64,000 nt of DNA from Flavobacteriales bacterium (GTDB lineage: Bacteria; Bacteroidota; Bacteroidia; Flavobacteriales_F; PHOS-HE28): positions 1 to 64,000 of the forward strand of contig JADJCX010000013.1 of assembly GCA_016703005.1 (NCBI GenBank), written 5' to 3'. Positions 42,996 to 51,164 of the stretch are shown in pieces. The position numbers and the translations under genes were made by a program. The first letter of the stretch is position 1. Every line of letters starts with the position of its first letter. A model generated the notes under the pieces. The model was not told the DNA's origin. It worked only from the letters and a program-made list of their open reading frames with translations, and made no database searches.

Positions 42996-43759
42996 GCTAC
43001 CCATTGCATACCAAAGCTCTCGCCGTTGGTCATGGCCAACAGGCTCTGTTGCGGGATCTGGATCTGATCTTGTCTTCCGGACAATTGGTGAGCATCATCG
43101 GCCGCAACGGCAGCGGCAAGAGCACTCTTCTGCGGACACTTTGCGGATCGCTTCCTCCGGTGCATGGGGAGGTGTTCTTGGGCGACGCCAGCATCGGTTC
43201 GCTTTCCGCTGCTGCGAGGGCCAGACTGATCTCCATCGTGTTCACCGGCCGCTCAACGCTTGGGCAAGTGAGCGTGCTCGATGCCGTGGCCATGGGGCGC
43301 CACCCTTGGACAAGTTGGACAGGACGCACTTCGGAACGCGATGAACGCGCCGTAAGCAACGCCATGGAGCAAACAGGCACTGGTCAATGGGCACGGCGCC
43401 TTTTGCACACTCTCAGCGATGGCGAGCATCAGAAGGTCATGATCGCACGTGCACTTGCGCAAGACACACCCGCGCTCTTGCTCGACGAGCCCACGGCCTT
43501 TCTTGATCTCACCAGCCGCGTGCACCTGATGCGCATGCTCAAGCGTATTGCAGTTGAAGGCGGAAAGTCCATCCTGCTCAGTACGCACGATCTGCAACTG
43601 GCATTGGACTTGAGCGATGGGCTCTTGCTCATTTCAAACGCGGGTACTTGTTGGCAAGGAACACCGAGCATGGCCATTGAAGAAGGCCTTATCGCGCGGG
43701 AGTTCGACGATGCCGAAGTGCGCTTCGATCCTGAACGCGCGGCATTCAGGCCACGGTAA
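42992..43759 (+). CDS. FecE-type ABC transporter ATPase
   Basis: A 255-residue ATPase. Walker A is IIGRNGSGKSTLLRTL, the Q-loop region VFTGRSTLGQVSVLDAV, signature LSDGEHQKVMIARALAQ (Asp instead of the usual second Gly, common in this group), Walker B LLLDEPTAFLDL and switch His in SILLSTHDLQLAL. It powers uptake through the adjacent permease; its start ATGA overlaps the permease stop. The frame is intact. The C-terminal extension after the core (FDDAEVRFDPERAAFRPR) is typical of FecE-like proteins. Confidence 0.9.
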   Translation: MSYPLHTKALAVGHGQQALLRDLDLILSSGQLVSIIGRNGSGKSTLLRTLCGSLPPVHGEVFLGDASIGSLSAAARARLISIVFTGRSTLGQVSVLDAVAMGRHPWTSWTGRTSERDERAVSNAMEQTGTGQWARRLLHTLSDGEHQKVMIARALAQDTPALLLDEPTAFLDLTSRVHLMRMLKRIAVEGGKSILLSTHDLQLALDLSDGLLLISNAGTCWQGTPSMAIEEGLIAREFDDAEVRFDPERAAFRPR

Positions 43760-43764
43760 GCACG

Positions 43765-43794
43765 ACAAAGCCCCGGCAATTGCCAGGGCTTTGT
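43765..43794. terminator. Terminator between fecE and mscL
   Basis: Stem ACAAAGCCCCGGCA / TGCCAGGGCTTTGT with an AAT-type loop, with one mismatch. It serves both convergent genes. Confidence 0.85.
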
Positions 43795-43822
43795 GAATGC
43801 ATGCAACGGTCGTCGCAGACGG

Positions 43823-44248
43823 CTATTTCTTCAGCGCATCGCGGATCTCCATCAGCAACTTCTGGTCCTCTGTGGGGCCGGCTGGAGCAGGTGCGGGTTC
43901 GGCCTTCTTCATCTTGTTGATGGCTTTTATGACCATGAAGATCACGAAAGCGACTATTATGAAATCTATGATAACAGTGATGAACGCGCCGTACTTCACC
44001 GCCACCTCCGGCACAGCCGCGATCACACCACCAGCTGCGTCTTTGCTTTCGGCAACACCGGCCTTCAATACATACTTCAACTCTTTGAAATCAACCCCGC
44101 TTGTGAGCATGCCGACAAGCGGCATTACGATCCCATCCACGAATCCGCTCACGACTTTGCCGAAGGCGGCACCCATTACAAAGGCTACGGCAGTATCCAC
44201 AAGGCTTCCGCGCATCGCGAATTCCTTGAATTCTTTCATCATTCCCAT
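43823..44248 (-). CDS. mscL: Large-conductance mechanosensitive channel
   Basis: A 141-residue pentameric channel that opens under osmotic downshock. The N-terminus is MGMMKEFKEFAMRGSLVDTA (start at 44248), then TM1 VAFVMGAAFGKVVSGFVDGIVMPLVGML, a periplasmic loop with DAAGGVIAAVPEVAV, TM2 YGAFITVIIDFIIVAFVIFMVIKAIN and the C-terminal helix bundle (EDQKLLMEIRDAL). All standard features. The frame is intact. Confidence 0.96.
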   Translation of the reverse strand: MGMMKEFKEFAMRGSLVDTAVAFVMGAAFGKVVSGFVDGIVMPLVGMLTSGVDFKELKYVLKAGVAESKDAAGGVIAAVPEVAVKYGAFITVIIDFIIVAFVIFMVIKAINKMKKAEPAPAPAGPTEDQKLLMEIRDALKK

Positions 44249-44308
44249 GGGAGGTAGGTTTTGGTTTGGTGTGAGGACGCCAAAGTAGCAGCACGTCACT
44301 ATTCGGCC

Positions 44309-45916
44309 CTATCGAACGAGACCCTTCACCGGCACAAGCACGGCTTTGAGCATACCCACCAATTTGATGTGGAGCAATAGCTTGTCATCGCTGCTCGCTC
44401 TGTACGGAATTTCAACCACCTGCTCTGTAAGTGGCTCATCCCTGCTGCGCGGTGGCAGGAGTATCGGTCCACACGGAACGGGCTCGGCATCGCGCGGGCC
44501 TATTCCTACGACTTCCACCGGCAACGCGTGCAGGTTCGCAATTCCCAATCGGAGCATGCTTCCCTCCTGCCCCAATATGCTGATGCTTACAATGTTCTTT
44601 GGGAGAAGTGTTTGTCGGATCACCGTGCGGCAGTGCTCGAACACGGTCGGGTCGTGCGCTGCGTTCGGGAATTCGTGCGCGATCAACTTCTCCTGGCTAA
44701 GCAAGTCCTCGTGTATGGTGGAAAGGAAATTCTCCAACCATCCATTGGTGCTGAACGTGTCCAAGTGGGCGATGTACGCCTCGTAGAAATGCCGGTCGCT
44801 GAAAAGCCTGCCATAGAAGGTGGTGAGATGCGTGCTATCGAATCGCAACGGAGGCTGCTCGCGCAACGCCCGAATAGCCGTGATCGGTTCACCAGCGTTC
44901 GCGTCAAAGGCTATGGGCACGAGCAACCCTGTTCTCGCATCGAAAACGAAGCGCAGGTTGCGCCAATCATCCGCGTGCTGGCCACCGAGGAGATCGCAGA
45001 GCGCAAAGAGTTTGGCCAAGGCATCGGCGTCGAATACTTCGCTCGTTGCGAGTAAGCCGTTCCGGAAACGGGTCAACCGCCCTTTTGCAAAAGCGAAACG
45101 CGCGGACTTGGTACTATCCGCCAATACCTCCGAAAGGTGGAACGCGGTGATCGGGGCACTCAGCCATTCTCCTTGCATCGGTGCTTCGCTATCAAAGGGA
45201 CGTTGCGCCATTTCAGCCAGCGTTCCGATACGCAGCTCATCATCGAATTTCATGGTCGGCCCAACAAGGCCACGTGGCGCAAGCCGCAACATCAGTGCAT
45301 CGTCGAAGTGCTGTTCAAGTGCATACAGACCGAGGCTCCGGGTGTTCACGCGTACGTCCAGAAAGTCGTACTGCAAGGCGGGCAAACCGACATAGGCCAC
45401 TGCTCGGTGAAGGATCCACTCGTTACTGAAGTTCCGGGTGTTCGGATGCTGCAGGCTGAAGGTGGTCATCCCCATGAGGGTATCGCCCTCGCCCAACTGC
45501 ACGCGATAGCTCCATTTGTTGGTACGCAAGTGATCGGTCAACCCGCCCTTCAGTCGCAGGTGCACTTGCATGGTATCTCCCCCGAAGATCAATAGAGCAG
45601 GGAAGAGCCGGTCCTTGCCTTCGTTCAGAACGCCGGCTTCCAGCGCCCGGTTCCGAATAGCCGATATGCTGTCCAAGGCGACTTTGCCAATGAGCAGGTC
45701 TATCCTATCGGCTTTTGGCCCGGCACTTCGGAACACGTTCAATACGGGCAATGCGAACCGTTTCAGGCCCGGGTCGATCACGTCGCGTACAAAGCCCGTG
45801 CGCTCGCTATGAACGCCCAAGTAGAACACACCACCGATAAGAACGAATGCGATCACAGGACGCAACCAGCGCAGAATGCGCCGCCATACGCTCGCGGTCC
45901 TATCTGCGCTCCCCAT
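44309..45916 (-). CDS. CotH-like kinase family protein, membrane-anchored
   Basis: A 535-residue protein starting MGSADRTASVWRRIL, with one membrane helix (RPVIAFVLIGGVFYLGV) and a large exported domain. Text typical of CotH: HLRLKGGLTDHLRTNKWSYRVQL, FSLQHPNTRNFSNEWILHRAV, YDFLDVRVNTRSLGLYALEQHFDDAL and FALCDLLGGQHADDWRNLRFVFDA, with the Asp of the kinase-like core. CotH relatives phosphorylate secreted proteins; ATP supply outside the cell is an open point. The alternative start at 46003 has no hydrophobic start. It is downstream of a lipoprotein gene by three bases. The frame is intact. Confidence 0.75.
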   Translation of the reverse strand: MGSADRTASVWRRILRWLRPVIAFVLIGGVFYLGVHSERTGFVRDVIDPGLKRFALPVLNVFRSAGPKADRIDLLIGKVALDSISAIRNRALEAGVLNEGKDRLFPALLIFGGDTMQVHLRLKGGLTDHLRTNKWSYRVQLGEGDTLMGMTTFSLQHPNTRNFSNEWILHRAVAYVGLPALQYDFLDVRVNTRSLGLYALEQHFDDALMLRLAPRGLVGPTMKFDDELRIGTLAEMAQRPFDSEAPMQGEWLSAPITAFHLSEVLADSTKSARFAFAKGRLTRFRNGLLATSEVFDADALAKLFALCDLLGGQHADDWRNLRFVFDARTGLLVPIAFDANAGEPITAIRALREQPPLRFDSTHLTTFYGRLFSDRHFYEAYIAHLDTFSTNGWLENFLSTIHEDLLSQEKLIAHEFPNAAHDPTVFEHCRTVIRQTLLPKNIVSISILGQEGSMLRLGIANLHALPVEVVGIGPRDAEPVPCGPILLPPRSRDEPLTEQVVEIPYRASSDDKLLLHIKLVGMLKAVLVPVKGLVR

Positions 45917-45918
45917 GC

Positions 45919-46443
45919 TTAACGTGCCGCATTCATGGCATCTGTTCTGGGCACGAAGTGGAGTTCGAAGCCTTCTGTCGCATTGGACACACTGGCATGC
46001 CAAGCGCTGCCCTGTTTCACGTATTGGATCCGCTGCGGAAAGTCATGCGCCGTATTGCTGAACAATAACGTATCGGCCCCTGTTTGCTCCTGGGTGAAGT
46101 CCACCCAATCTCCACCGTTCTGGGTGCTGAGTTTTGCGCCGTAAGCAACTAGATCGCCTTTGCGCACGATCCTCAATTCTTCAATGCTCACCGTATCGGC
46201 TCCTGCCAACACATATCCCCAACCGCTCCAATACACGCTATCCCTTCGGGTCCACTCTTCGTAGGTGAGCGTTCTTCCCGTGTCGAGGTCGTTCACCCAG
46301 CGCCCCTGGAGACCGGCAATACGGGTCCACTGCAGGTCGCCTGCACTGGGCTTGGACAGTTCCGAAGGTGTGTTGTCAGCAGGTTCGGATGTACCGCAGG
46401 CAACCGCCAAGCAAGACCATAAAAGCAAAGTGCTGGTTTTCAT
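45919..46443 (-). CDS. DUF6265-like lipoprotein
   Basis: A 174-residue lipoprotein (MKTSTLLLWSCLAVACGTSE, Cys at residue 16). The core IAGLQGRWVNDLDTGRTLTYEEW, SGWGYVLAGADTVSIEELRIV and FSNTAHDFPQRIQYV fits DUF6265, a lipocalin-like beta-barrel of unknown function. It ends two bases before the start of the CotH-like gene, so the two are co-transcribed. The frame is intact. It overlaps the thioesterase gene upstream by four bases. Confidence 0.8.
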   Translation of the reverse strand: MKTSTLLLWSCLAVACGTSEPADNTPSELSKPSAGDLQWTRIAGLQGRWVNDLDTGRTLTYEEWTRRDSVYWSGWGYVLAGADTVSIEELRIVRKGDLVAYGAKLSTQNGGDWVDFTQEQTGADTLLFSNTAHDFPQRIQYVKQGSAWHASVSNATEGFELHFVPRTDAMNAAR

Positions 46444-46871
46444 GTCGTTCGTGTACCCGCTTGAAGTTGCGCAATAGCGGCTCGGACTGTGTCGGGCACG
46501 GGTGATTTCGTGTTGGTACGATAGTCGAACATCACCTGAACGCTTTCGGCCGTTGCAGCTAAACCCTGAAATTCACTATGCACTTCATAGTTCATGATGA
46601 AGCTTGTGTTGCCCACCCGCTCTACGCCTGCTCGCACGGAAACAGTATCCGGAAAGTGCAGAGGCTTCAGGAACGTGCAGCGCGTCTCGGCCAGTAACAG
46701 GCCTATCCCCCCCTGCTGATCGGGATGTGTAATGCCGATGGCGTGCAAATAGTGCATACGGGCTGTCTCCAGCCAGCGGAAGTACGCCACATTGTTGACA
46801 TGCCCGAAGGCATCCATCTCTCCCCAAGCAAGCGGTATCCGCACGCTGAATACGAGCGATCCGGATCCCAT
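46440..46871 (-). CDS. Hotdog-fold acyl-CoA thioesterase
   Basis: A 143-residue 4-hydroxybenzoyl-CoA thioesterase type protein. The active-site motif WGEMDAFGHVNNVAYFRWLETAR holds the catalytic Asp (D-x-x-G-H-V-N), with ETRCTFLKPLHFPDTVSVRA and FIMNYEVHSEFQGLAA as the central sheet. It probably hydrolyses short or medium acyl-CoA in the cytoplasm. ATGA-type overlap with the DUF6265 gene. The frame is intact. Confidence 0.9.
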   Translation of the reverse strand: MGSGSLVFSVRIPLAWGEMDAFGHVNNVAYFRWLETARMHYLHAIGITHPDQQGGIGLLLAETRCTFLKPLHFPDTVSVRAGVERVGNTSFIMNYEVHSEFQGLAATAESVQVMFDYRTNTKSPVPDTVRAAIAQLQAGTRTT

Positions 46872-46876
46872 GGAGC

Positions 46877-48652
46877 TCAGGTGGTCGGCCGGGCTTCCGG
46901 AACGGCAGGAGTGCGCATTTCCACCACAAGCTGCTTGTGTTCAGCCTTCATGCGCTCCACTTCACGCTTCACACGTTCCAGGTTCTTCTCCATTTCCTTG
47001 CGCATGGCTTCCCCGGCAGCGCTCTTGAAGTTGAACATGCCCATGTTCCGTTCCATCTGCTGCACTTCGGTCACCTTCTCTTCGATCTTGCGCTTCAGCA
47101 GACGGCTTTCGCGATCCAACTCGAACATGCCATCGTTACTGGATTTCAGGTTGGTTAAGTGCTCTTTGAACTGCATCTGGCGACGTTCCGCCTGCTCAAC
47201 GTTCAATTGGCCATAATGCTTGTCGAGAAGCAGTTTGTACTTGTCCCACAGCTGCTGGTGCTGCGATGGATGCACGCGACCGATAGCCATCCACCGTTGG
47301 CTGAATGCGCGCAGCACCTCCAGGTCCTGTGACTTGTTCCCTGAATGCGTGTGCGCCTCGATCTCGGCCAATAATTCCTGCTTGATCTTCAGGTTGGCGT
47401 CCTGCTCGGCATCCTGCGCTGCGAAACGCTCTTTGCGCTTCGCGAAGAACGCATCGCAGGTTTCACGGAATTTCAACCACAGCCGGTGCTCGTCACGAGG
47501 ACCCGCGCTGCCGCCTTCTTTCCATTGCTGTTGCAGGACCTTCAACTTGTCAGCGGCCTGCTTCCAATCCGTGCTATCCTTCAAGGCAAGCGCCTGATCC
47601 AACAAAGCCTTTTTCTTGTCCAGTACGCCCTTGTACTGTTCCTTCAGTTTGTTGTAGTGATCGCGCTTGGCTCCGAAGAACACATTGCAAGCATCCCGGA
47701 AATCCTTCCAGATCCGATCATTGTCCTTCTTGCTCGCGAACCCGATCGACTTCCACGCGTTCTGTGCTTCGATCACTTTGTCCGTCAGGTCCTTCCATTC
47801 CTTGGCACCAGCGACCTTGGCCTGCTCGCTGATCTCCAGCACGCGGTTCACCATGTCCTTCTTCGCCTGCAGGTTGGCATCCTGCTCGGCCCGGCGAGCG
47901 CGATAGTGTTCTTGTATGCGCTCGTAAACCACCCGCGTAGCGCCCCAGAACTTGTCACGGATGCTCTCCCACTCCTCCTTCAGTACCGGTCCTATCTGGT
48001 GCCACTGTTCCTGATACTGCTTCACCAGCAACTCCGCCTCGCGCACGCTGTCAACGCGGCTTACGGCCTCCATATCGCTGATCAACGCATACTTCAGTGC
48101 CGTGTTCTTCTTCAGGTCGTGTTCGCGCAACTCCTTGTAGATGCGCATGTGGTAAAAGAACTCGTCGCGCAAATGGCCGTAGTCCGTTTGCAGATCGCGA
48201 TAGGCGCTTTGGGGTACGTTACCGATCGACCGCCACTTGTCATTCAGTTCGCTGAACCTGTGGAAAGCCGTACCGATGTTCTCCTCCTGGGTGATGAGCT
48301 GGCGCAGCTCATCCATTACACCCTTCTTTGCTTCGAGATTGTCCGCCTCTTCTTTCTGGCGCTTGCGATGCAGGTCGTTCACCTTGGTGTTGAAGGCGTC
48401 GATCAATTGCTTGAACCGCTTGTCGTCCTCATTCTGCGGTGCCATGTTCTCCATGGCCACGGCTGGAGTGGTGGCCGGCACATCACCGCTTTCCTGATCC
48501 GCCTGTTGGACGGCTTCAGCAGCGGCGTGTTCCGCAGCGACAAGTGCCTCGTAGGTCTCCTTTATATGATCGACCGCTTCACCGGCTTGCTCCGGATCGG
48601 TACGTTGAAGGATCTCCTCGAGCTTCGCGATCAATTCCTGCTTGCTGGCCAT
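46877..48652 (-). CDS. DUF349 coiled-coil repeat protein
   Basis: A 591-residue protein of five or more DUF349 repeats, each with a W-x-x-I-G core and a following helix: KWRSIGNVPQSAYRDL, QWHQIGPVLKEEWESI, AWKSIGFASKKDNDRI, QWKEGGSAGPRDEHRL and RWMAIGRVHPSQHQQL. N- and C-terminal coiled coils flank them (LIAKLEEILQR; LDRESRLLKRKIEEKV). DUF349 proteins are common in Bacteroidota and of unknown function; cytoplasmic. Start at 48652 (MASKQELIAKLEEI). A TATATTTG promoter box lies 44 bases upstream. The frame is intact. Confidence 0.9.
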   Translation of the reverse strand: MASKQELIAKLEEILQRTDPEQAGEAVDHIKETYEALVAAEHAAAEAVQQADQESGDVPATTPAVAMENMAPQNEDDKRFKQLIDAFNTKVNDLHRKRQKEEADNLEAKKGVMDELRQLITQEENIGTAFHRFSELNDKWRSIGNVPQSAYRDLQTDYGHLRDEFFYHMRIYKELREHDLKKNTALKYALISDMEAVSRVDSVREAELLVKQYQEQWHQIGPVLKEEWESIRDKFWGATRVVYERIQEHYRARRAEQDANLQAKKDMVNRVLEISEQAKVAGAKEWKDLTDKVIEAQNAWKSIGFASKKDNDRIWKDFRDACNVFFGAKRDHYNKLKEQYKGVLDKKKALLDQALALKDSTDWKQAADKLKVLQQQWKEGGSAGPRDEHRLWLKFRETCDAFFAKRKERFAAQDAEQDANLKIKQELLAEIEAHTHSGNKSQDLEVLRAFSQRWMAIGRVHPSQHQQLWDKYKLLLDKHYGQLNVEQAERRQMQFKEHLTNLKSSNDGMFELDRESRLLKRKIEEKVTEVQQMERNMGMFNFKSAAGEAMRKEMEKNLERVKREVERMKAEHKQLVVEMRTPAVPEARPTT

Positions 48653-48696
48653 GCGATAATGCCCTCCTGCGCAACAGCGCACCTATACGGGACGGC

Positions 48697-48704
48697 CAAA
48701 TATA
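48697..48704 (-). promoter_or_regulatory. Candidate -7 box of the DUF349 gene
   Basis: TATATTTG on the minus strand, the same octamer as at tRNA-Pro, 44 bases before the start codon. Confidence 0.5.
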
Positions 48705-48737
48705 GAAGAGCCTCCGCTGGGCCGGGCATCACGGAAG

Positions 48738-50209
48738 TCAGACCTGTAGTCCAACGATGCATACGTCATCCACTTGTTCCTCCTGCCCTTTCCACTCAGT
48801 GAATAGTTCGCTGAAGCGCTGCCCCTGCGCCTGCATATTCAATTGTTGGTGTTCCAGCAACATGCGGTTGAACCGTGCGACCATGAATTTCTTGCGTTCC
48901 GGCCCGCCGAATTGGTCGGCGTAACCATCGCTGAACAAATAGATGCGATCTCCAGGGGCGTACACGATCCGGTGCGTGCTGAATTTTCGTTCAGCGTCAT
49001 GATGGTTCCCACCGATCGGCTTGCGATCGCCATTAAGGATGTTGAGCTCCCCACCATGAAGCCAATACATCGGCCGATATGCGCCCGCAAAGAGGACTTC
49101 GCGTTGCGCGCGATCGATACGACAAAGGGCGATATCCATACCGTCTCCTGCCCCCTTGCGCTGGCCGCTCTGGTGCATGGTGCGTGTTAACCGGTCACTG
49201 AGCAATGAAAGCAAAGTCGCCGGGTCGCCGTCCGGATGTTGCTGAACGATGTCGTTCAATATGCTGCAACCGATGGCGGCCATCATAGCACCGGGCAAAC
49301 CATGTCCTGTGCAATCGGCTGCTGCTACCCAACACACATCATCGCTGGCGCGGTGGAACCAATGGAAGTCACCGCTCACAGTGTCCTTGGGCCGGTTCAA
49401 CACGAAAAAGTGTTCGAAGAGTTCACCGAAGACATCGGCGTTGGGATCAATGCACTTTGGATCTTTCCTGCATAGGCGATACTGTCAGTGATCCCTTCAT
49501 GTCGCCGGGCGAGATCGGCGCGGTCTGCTTCGGCCTGTTTGATCCACTTTACAGCGCTCCGGAACAGCACCAGCGCTGCGATACCGAATACCGCTACCAT
49601 GATGAGTATGTTCCGCCACAGACCTACACGGGCCTCTGCCTCGATCTCTTCCTTGGGCACCTGCGCAAGAACAATCCCGCTCAGGTCACCATGGCGATCG
49701 ATCAATGGCGCTGCTGAGGAAAGGGATTCACTCTCACCACTGGCTTGAGGGCTTGGGGCGTTGGGGAACATGGCCGTTACAAGTCCCGTCGGGTCATTGA
49801 AAGGCGCCCTGAACTCTGGTACATCCGAACTGGTAACGATGGTCTGCACTTGTCCGCTAGTGCTGTCATAGGCCAGTATGCGCAAGGGGGCACTGAGGTG
49901 GTCGGCTTCCGCCACGCGCCTCATTGAACGCTGTGCCACATAATACCAAGCGTCCTGTGTGTTTTTGATGATCAATCCGGGCGACCGGTACTTGCCGACC
50001 AGCATGGCGATGTTGTCGCCATCGGTTTGGGCAGCGAGCAACGCGGTGATGTTGCTGAGGTGAACCGCTGTCTCACGGTACAATGCCTGCCGCTTTTCGT
50101 AGTGCTGCCAAGCGATCAGGCCGGCGCACAGCAAGAATAGCGTGCCGTACATGGCGATCAGCACCTTGTGGATGGGGCTGAGCTTGGGCCGTTTCAGGAA
50201 GTGCGACAA
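48738..50209 (-). CDS. Membrane-bound SpoIIE-type serine phosphatase, one frameshift
   Basis: About 490 residues. The N-terminal sensor starts with a membrane helix (HKVLIAMYGTLFLLCAGLIAW), an extracytoplasmic domain of about 150 residues (AVHLSNITALLAAQ, DAWYYVAQRSMRRVAE), a second helix (LWRNILIMVAVFGIAALVLF), a linker, and a PP2C/SpoIIE catalytic domain: DTVSGDFHWFH, AADCTGHGLPGAMMA, GDGMDIALCRID and YLFSDGYADQFGG, with the metal-binding aspartates present. A missing base near 49441-49445 separates the halves; the junction then reads IPNADVFGELFEHFFVLNRP. It would dephosphorylate an anti-sigma-type partner in response to an external signal; no such partner is adjacent. Confidence 0.9.
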
Positions 50210-50277
50210 GGCGAGGGCGGGATTTGCGTGCGTTCCTACGTTGAACGCCCCACAGGGGTTGCCAGCCCGGCCAGCCC

Positions 50278-51048
50278 CTACCGTTTAGCCGCTTCGGCCT
50301 TGAACTTGGCAATGGCCCCGCGGGTGAAATCGCTCAGCACCAATCGGCCGCTGATAGCAGCACGTTCGGGGAGCAGGATGTCCCAATCCTCAGTGCCACG
50401 CCACATGGTCCTTTTCAATTCGGCGATGGCTTCCGGGTTGTACGCCGCCAACTCTTGGGCATGCGCGGAAATGCGACTGTCCAACGCCTCAATGCTGTGG
50501 AACACTTCAGCATAAAGCCCTCGTTGCTCGCACCATGCGGCGCTTCGCCGCACGGCCGGGGTAGCACTTAGCAAACCGAAGGTTGAAGCACCGACTTTAC
50601 GCTCAACGGCCGGACCTACCACAAAAGGGCCAATACCAATAGCCAATTCGCTCAATCGAGCGCTGGCGCTTTCATGCGCATAGGCAATATCAACCGCACA
50701 AGCCAAGCCAACACCCCCGCCAACGGTATGGCTGTGAATACGTCCGATGACGAAGACCGGAGCCTTGCGAATGGCATTGATCACTAGTGCAAAGCCACTG
50801 AAGAACTCCAGACCCCGGGCCACGCTGTCGATCGCCACCAACTCGTCAAAGCTGGCGCCAGCGCAAAATGCCTTATCGCCGTCACTTCGCATTACGATCA
50901 CTCGAACATCCTTGTCCAAGCCGGCCTGCTCAATGGCAGCCGCCATTCCGCGAAGCACATGACCGGGCAAACTATTGCTCTTGGGATGGTGGAACGTGAT
51001 GGTGGCTACGCCGTCCCCCACGCTGGTCTTCACATAGCCGTCGCTCAT
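50278..51048 (-). CDS. Enoyl-CoA hydratase/isomerase family protein
   Basis: A 256-residue crotonase-fold protein. VATITFHHPKSNSLPGHVLR, the oxyanion hole loop KAFCAGASFDELVAID and the second oxyanion-hole strand HSHTVGGGVGLACAVDIAYA are standard; LSELAIGIGPFVVGP lacks the usual second catalytic Glu environment, so the reaction (hydration, isomerisation or another) cannot be fixed. Start at 51048 (MSDGYVKTSVGDG). The frame is intact. It is divergent from the aminotransferase gene 116 bases away. Confidence 0.85.
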   Translation of the reverse strand: MSDGYVKTSVGDGVATITFHHPKSNSLPGHVLRGMAAAIEQAGLDKDVRVIVMRSDGDKAFCAGASFDELVAIDSVARGLEFFSGFALVINAIRKAPVFVIGRIHSHTVGGGVGLACAVDIAYAHESASARLSELAIGIGPFVVGPAVERKVGASTFGLLSATPAVRRSAAWCEQRGLYAEVFHSIEALDSRISAHAQELAAYNPEAIAELKRTMWRGTEDWDILLPERAAISGRLVLSDFTRGAIAKFKAEAAKR

Positions 51049-51164
51049 TTGCACCTGAATTGGCCGCAAAGGAATGCGCTGAACGGCTTCTTCGCTTTCC
51101 CGACTTTCGACTTCGCGTTCACACGCGAGCGCTCGCTCACTACATTGTCCACACAACGCATCCC

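Noticed and set aside
47486..48802. A long open frame of 438 codons on the plus strand
   Set aside because: It lies antisense to the DUF349 gene, has low-complexity Leu/Val-rich text and no domain; it is a codon-bias shadow.
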